Origin: Orientallactaga sibirica
Lineage: Eukaryota > Chordata > Mammalia > Rodentia > Dipodidae
Length of the DNA: 64,000 bases
Assembly (NCBI GenBank): GCA_036365145.1
Contig: JAEOAD010000015.1
Coordinates: 13,881,501 to 13,945,500 of the forward strand
Direction of reading: 5' to 3'
Within the stretch, counting starts at the first letter, position 1; each line of letters starts with the position of its first letter. Made by a program: the position numbers and the translations under genes. The notes below the pieces were generated by a model. It was not told the DNA's origin, searched no databases, and saw only the letters and a program-made list of their open reading frames with translations. This document shows positions 58,861 through 64,000 of this stretch, piece after piece.

Positions 58861-60175
58861 AGACTTGTGCGTGAGCTGGTACCAAAAACTTGGTAGGCGA
58901 GGCCAGAGAGCTAGGAAAAGTTTATAAGGGTGGGAGGAGAAGGAAGGGCTTAAGGGGATGGTATTGTATATATGTAAGTACAAGAATATATTACAGGGAT
59001 TGGAAATGCCTAAGTGAGGCCAGGGGAAGAGATTGTGTAAAAGAGGGTCAGGGGGAAGGTCAATCAAAATTCAAGATATTCTGAATAAGACATAGGAAAA
59101 CCTACTTTTTTGAATAATGGCACATCCAGGAGCCATACATTGTTACTAAAAATTTTTCATTGCCAGGGATGGGATACCTTCTAGTGAGTTGTTGGCCAGG
59201 AAGGACCCTGTTGCTTCTAAAACATGACAGGGTATTGCCAAGGCCTTTGGTTTCTCTTGAGCAGCAGATGGTAAGATGCTATTTCTGAAAATGTCATATG
59301 CCTGGATGGCGAGGTCACTGAGAAATCAAGCTAGGGCTGAGGGGAAAACCTCCTCCCTGTAGACCAGCCAACTGAAAGCTGGAAAAAGCTGCCCTACATG
59401 CAGTGCTATGGGAGACAGAAGTCATCAGCGGTGAAAACAGTGGACACCAGGAACCTCATTTTGGCCAGACAGGCCAAATGACTGAATGAGTCCAATAGTG
59501 GAATGTCTGCTCTGGGGGAAACCAACTGCTCTGTAATTCAACTGAAGGCCCACTCTATGGGAGGGAACACATGCCTTGTACTGAAAACCTAATAAAATGC
59601 CTATGGCAGGGGAGGCCATGAGCCTTAGGGGTTTAAAACCTGCTCTTGTCTGACTAAATGTATATAGTATTCTCACCAAACTGCCCTGAAAGCACTAAAC
59701 TTATTGTTCATATTCAAATATTAATGCTACTCTCACTTTTGGTTAGACAAGCTTCTCTTTTCAGATGGCAATGACCACTGGGATGACCCAAAAGGCAACA
59801 TAGTGTTGAGAAGAAGGGAAGAAGGAGTGTCTAGCACTGAAATATCTCTGTCATACCCTCCAAGGCTCAGGGTTCATTGTGGAAAAGGTGGCAGAAAGAG
59901 TGCAAGAGCCAAAGGAAGGGTACCACTCCTTACAATGCAACTGTCCAGATAGAAATTGGCCTTGCTATCCATGACTTTGCAGTGCCTAGCAGTAACTTCA
60001 CAAGACCCTCATAATAGGAGAAAAAGATAATATCAAATTAAAAGAGAGACTAATGGAGAGAGGGAGGAGATATGATGGAGAGCATAGTTGTGAAGGGGAA
60101 AGTGGGGAGGGTGGGAAATATCATGGTTTATTGTCTGTAAGTATAGAAGTTGTCAATAAAATAATTAAAAAAAAG

Positions 60176-60725
60176 AAAAATGCCAAGTTTATATGATATA
60201 CAGTTGAAGTATATATTTTTTCTTCTGACCAGAAATAGAGAAAAACTAGAAAAATAATTGACAATGTAAATTACCAGCACATTTTTAATGTACAGCACTT
60301 TCTATTATTAATATGTCCTATGATTCTATAATCCTATAACATATTTATAAATTTTGGATCATCGTACAAAATTTGGGATTAAAAATTTACATACCAGATG
60401 GATAAAGACTGGCTTGGTATCAAAATAATTTTGTATAATGGAGGTTATCTCTTTATTTTGATCATAAATAAAATACATTAGAAAATATTTATAACTTATG
60501 AAAAACATGGTTAAATTTAATCTTGCTCCATTTGCCACAAGAAGAATTCTACTTGTTTATATCATTGAATCTTAATTACTTTATATCAAACTGTTTCTTA
60601 TCTATGGGGGAATAAAGCAATGTTCAACATAGTACTTAATAAATTATTAGCTCCAAAGAGATAATTTTCTCTTTGGAAAAACTTATAATATATTGTTCAC
60701 TTTTTGTTTAGTTAGCATACTTTTT
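60176..60725. other. AT-rich, no gene
   Basis: Nothing recognisable. Confidence 0.4.
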
Positions 60726-60727
60726 AA

Positions 60728-61430
60728 AATTGAGAACTTTACTATATAAACACATTGTAATTTGGCCACATTCTCATCAGGCTATATTCTTTTGTCCTCT
60801 CTCCTGTCCTCATTCCACTAAGGCCTTCCTCAGTGGAGTTATATTGTTAACCACTGTAGGGCCACAAATGTATCAGTTCATTCTGTGGGGGAGAAAATGC
60901 CTCAGAGTACCCCTCCCTGATCATTGGCTCTTAAATTCTTTCCTCCCTCCTCTTCTGCAGTGTTCTTTGAGCTTTGGAGGACATGTTAGCAATTTACTTT
61001 AGTGCTGGGTGCTTGGAATTCTCTAATTTTCTGTTTTAGTGAATTTTGAGTCTCCTCAGTATCTACTGCTATTTCCCTGGAAGACATTTAAAGGTTATCA
61101 GGGAGAGCAGAACTCTTTTTTAACCCATTCCTTTCTCTGTAGTGTTTCCTGGACTATGGCAAATGGGATAGAGATGACTCTTTTCATACTTTTTTGTCAT
61201 TCTGCCAGGTAGTGGAGCTCCCTGATATTCACTGCCATCTCTAAAGAGCAGATTCTATAGCCAAGAGTGAGAACATCATGGATCTAATGGGTAAGCATAG
61301 AAGAATTTTGGAAGGGCATAACCCTCCTTTTAGCCAAATAACAGTGGAAACTTCCTTTTTGGATCTATGACCATCCATGCTCTAATAATAGGCTTCTGAC
61401 TTAGTTCTCAGTACCAAGCATAAATTCCCA
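60728..61430 (-). mobile_element. Old L1-type 3' UTR copy
   Basis: Pairs with 23905-24600. Plus frame 60730-61002 is antisense and not a gene. Confidence 0.6.
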
Positions 61431-61650
61431 CACAATTGAAAGCAAAATAATAAACTTAAAGTGATATACTGGAGAAAATAGAATTGTTGGATAAATACTT
61501 ACTATATGCATGAGACTTAGATGTTTTTCACATGTGGATGTTGACTTTAGGTAGCCACAGTAATAATTATCTAATGGAATAAGAAGGAAGGCATAGTACA
61601 TGGTTGTAGATGGTGGTAGAACAGGTATGATGGGGGAACCTGGTGAAATG

Positions 61651-62193
61651 TCATCTTATGAAATTCCTTATTAGGGTTGAAACCAAAGTCAGTAGCTGAA
61701 AATGAGCATAGGAGACAAGAACCAGCAGATTTGAGGGAGGAAGTTTGAAGCAGATATTTAGGACAGTGAGAAAGTTGATGGAATAGGGAAGTAGAGCATG
61801 AATGCCGGCTCGTATTAGTATCTCCATGCTCTGGATTGTATATTTAAAGTGAGATGCATCAGCATGTGTTTGCTTTTCTTCAGTGATGTTCTTGTTCATG
61901 AGTACAGGAGTGGAGAAAGGGGGAAAAGATAGATTTAAGCAGAATAGCAATTTAGCTAGAAGAGTATCATGACTTGGCAGAAAGGCAAAGGAGGTGAGTT
62001 TACCTGCAAAAGGATATTTGATTGTCCATGGAATGTCAACAGGATAAGAAAGGGAAAAAGACTTAAGGAAGGTGGGACAATGCAAAATTTGTAAGATCAT
62101 TGCTTGGGAAATTCCAGGATTGAAGAGAAGGGGAATCTGGACATGGAATGGACTTGGATGGAAGGATAGGAAGAGTTGATCAGAGAGATACAC
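61651..62193 (-). other. Unassigned 180-codon open frame
   Basis: Starts MYLSDQLFLSFHPSPFHVQI; rich in F, L, S and P, as expected when a purine-rich strand is read in reverse. I see no domain, signal peptide or promoter, and I do not recognise it. The surrounding 61430-62400 lacks young repeats and may be an old ERV internal or unique sequence. Most likely a chance frame. Confidence 0.25.
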
Positions 62194-62409
62194 AAAATTG
62201 AGGTAATGAAGGAACTGTGATTGTAGTAATGAGTTTTAAATCATGATATTGGGGAGAAGTTGAGAGATATGATGGAAGAATATCTAATTGGAATCTAATT
62301 GTGGTTCAGACCAACCATTTAATTACACATCCAATTAATATGAATTTAATGCAAGGAAAGGATTAGAGAAAGAGTAAGCAGGAACTAAAATCATAAAAAA
62401 ATAAAAGTG

Positions 62410-62543
62410 ACTGGGCATGGTGGCACACGTCTTTAATCCCAGCACTTGAGAGACAGGAGGATCACCATGAATTCAAGACCACCCTGAGACTACCCAGTGA
62501 ATTCCAGGTCAGCTGGGATAGAGTGAGCCCCTGCCTTGTAAAA
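62410..62543 (+). mobile_element. B1 SINE
   Basis: CTGGGCATGGTGGCACACGT head, CCCAGCACTT, GTGAATTCCAGGTCAGC, short A tail. Confidence 0.93.
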
Positions 62544-62569
62544 AAGTGACTTTGAGGTCAGAGATGAAG

Positions 62570-62575
62570 GATGAT
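62570..62575. repeat. Family B solo LTR TSD, left
   Basis: GATGAT, repeated at 63277-63282. Confidence 0.93.
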
Positions 62576-63276
62576 TGTAGGTCTCATTCCGTTCCCGTTC
62601 CCTGAGGTCATTGGCCACTGATGTCCTGGGCGAGGGAGAGAGGAGTTTGGAGGGAAGAAGCAGGGTCCTTTCTGGCTGGGCGGGTGAGTGCGACACGTGA
62701 ACACATGACAGGGCAATGAGCACCCAGGAGACCATCTGATGGACAGTAATCGTTTATTCAAAGGGGGGGGTTATAAACACTTGGGGAAGGTTGAGATAGT
62801 ATGTACCGACTATATGGCAATCGGATGCATAGTCTATGGGCTGTTATCTAGATAGCAGAAGGACTAGTAACTTCAAAGCTATGGGGGAAGGATAAGGGAA
62901 GGTAAGGGGAAGGGCAGAAGAGGAGATTAACAGGAGGCTGTGACTTCAAAACTGTGGGGGGTGGGAAGGCTACGTGACTTTAGCCACATGAGGGTCTCTT
63001 GGGCAGCTAGCCATAGGTCAGGAACTGCGGGGGGCAAAGTCTGACTTATGGAATGGTCAGAGCCTTTTGGGGTCTGGGGGGAGTGCCTCGCCAGTTCTGC
63101 CCACTATGGGCGATGACAGCTCACTACAACCTACAACGTAGGGAAGGCTGTTATCATCGCCAGGGACTTCCTGAAAGAGGGCCAGCTGCAACCCCACAGC
63201 CCAGGGTCCCTGGCCATGTCCAATAGTTCAGGCCAGCCTCCTCACAGGTCCAGTCTGTTACTAGCATGGCCCAACA
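62576..63276 (-). mobile_element. Solo LTR, class II ERV family B, perfect 6-bp TSD
   Basis: TGTAGGTCTCATTCCG to CATGGCCCAACA (plus text), 701 bp. Minus strand opens TGTTGGGCCATGCTAGTAAC and carries TTATAA then TTTGAATAAACG, as expected for promoter and polyadenylation signals. The minus frames 62490-62761 cross it. Confidence 0.93.
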
Positions 63277-63282
63277 GATGAT
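63277..63282. repeat. Family B solo LTR TSD, right
   Basis: GATGAT. Confidence 0.93.
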
Positions 63283-63978
63283 ATAGTCTGGAGGAATAAG
63301 AGTTAAGGTTGAGGATTATATGGAGAAGCCGATATAATAATGTATAAGGAGTACAGCTCCTTTCCCTCTGGTCCCAGCACTGCAAAGGATGTGAGTAGAT
63401 CTGTAATCACTCTATGAAGGACAGAAAGAAAAGCAATGTCCTGAAGGTAGAACCACATTTCCATTAAAGTAAAGGGAATTTTAGAGATAACTTTGAATAC
63501 ATAGATTTTTTTTTTTTTTCTGATAAGGGACTAAAATGTCAAAAAACAAAGGCTATAGTTCCAGGATTTAAAGAAAATGGGGATAAGTCAGATAGGGGAC
63601 ACATAGAACCTTATGGGGATTAGAACTAGGGAGAAGGTAGGTAATCTGATGATCTGGTCTGTAGTAAGCACTGCAAATAAATAATGAGATTATTTTAATA
63701 TAGCCCAATTTGTCAATATCTTATGTGATTAAAATCTGTTTTGTCTTGTGAAAGACCCAAAGAGTTCTCTACATTTTCTTCTAAATGTTAAGTTAGCCTC
63801 GTAAGTTTGTATTTTTTAAATCATACAGGCAATAAGGAACTAGAAACTTTTCAATCTGAATTATAATGTCACTGGCTTAAAGATTATTTCATTATTAATA
63901 CAGAGAAAATGTACTAAAGTGGGATAAATTGGTGGTTAGGCTAGTTAAGAGGCTGCTGAAATAGTACTAATGAAAGGT
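63283..63978. other. No gene seen
   Basis: Unassigned; a poly-T of about 15 bases at 63507-63520. Confidence 0.4.
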
Positions 63979-64000
63979 GGTGGTGGTGGTGGTGGTGGTG
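63979..64000. repeat. (GGT)n at window end
   Basis: At least seven units, running off the window. Confidence 0.95.

Larger units (their letters stand above)
52325..60175 (+). mobile_element. L1 (ORF2 and 3' UTR), split by provirus 2
   Basis: Sense L1 in two parts: 52325-54068 (endonuclease end and reverse transcriptase) and 58285-60175 (ORF2 end, about 1.1-kb 3' UTR, A-rich tail after AATAAA). The reading AACCAAGGAAGTGAAG / GTGAAGGATCTCTATAATG across provirus 2 is continuous once one GTGAAG copy is discounted. 5' part of the element is missing. Confidence 0.93.

Overview
This window is mammalian, non-coding and repeat-dense. The SINEs point to a rodent, most likely a jerboa or close relative (Dipodoidea). 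It carries many copies of a tRNA-derived SINE (head reading GGCTGGAGAGATGGCTTAGC, B-box like GGTTCGATTCC, CT-rich tail, then AAATAAATAAA), B1 copies ending in a GAGACCCTACCTCGAAAA-type tail, B4-like SINEs, MaLR and ERVL LTRs, and L1. I recognise the tRNA SINE/B1 pair as jerboa-like from memory; the assignment is inference. I found no intact host protein-coding gene and no tRNA, rRNA or CRISPR locus. Nearly all open frames longer than 60 codons are chance frames, antisense frames or pieces of transposons.

Layout. Positions 1-2360: old L1 (minus) cut by SINEs, with a truncated LTR at the left edge. 2480-12900: scattered B1/tRNA SINEs, L2/MIR relics and one MaLR provirus (about 7685-9076). 12935-13317: solo LTR with a perfect 5-bp target-site duplication (TSD). 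14770-16375: old L1 tail. 18136-23900: a long minus-strand L1 holding a solo class II LTR, a tRNA SINE and a complete MaLR. 25831-26658: young-looking 5'-truncated L1 with a perfect 20-bp TSD. 28600-44900: mostly low-repeat sequence with isolated SINEs, ancient LTRs, a Tigger-like DNA transposon relic and a solo class II LTR at 34114-34493. 45246-49424 and 52325-60175: the most structured part, described next. 62576-63276: solo LTR of a second class II family.

The main feature is a class II (betaretrovirus/IAP-like) endogenous retrovirus family, here called family A, present as two proviruses (45246-49424 and 54069-58284, both minus strand) and two solo LTRs. Both proviruses keep a gag 5' part (a hydrophobic anchor followed by a matrix-like segment, then a capsid start) and a pol end consisting only of integrase, joined at the same breakpoint. 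Protease, reverse transcriptase, RNase H and most of gag are missing. The shared junction implies that an already deleted, non-autonomous element was copied. The second copy sits inside an L1 ORF2 and itself contains a solo LTR of a second family (family B), so three generations of insertion can be read. All copies are broken by deletions, frameshifts and nested insertions; none could encode a functional virus.

Nothing here suggests a working multi-gene system. The value of the window is its insertion history, the non-autonomous ERV lineage with its unusual leader repeats, and a few unexplained items: a 20-bp-arm hairpin at 50887-50950, a 180-codon open frame at 61651-62193, and repeat-poor intervals.
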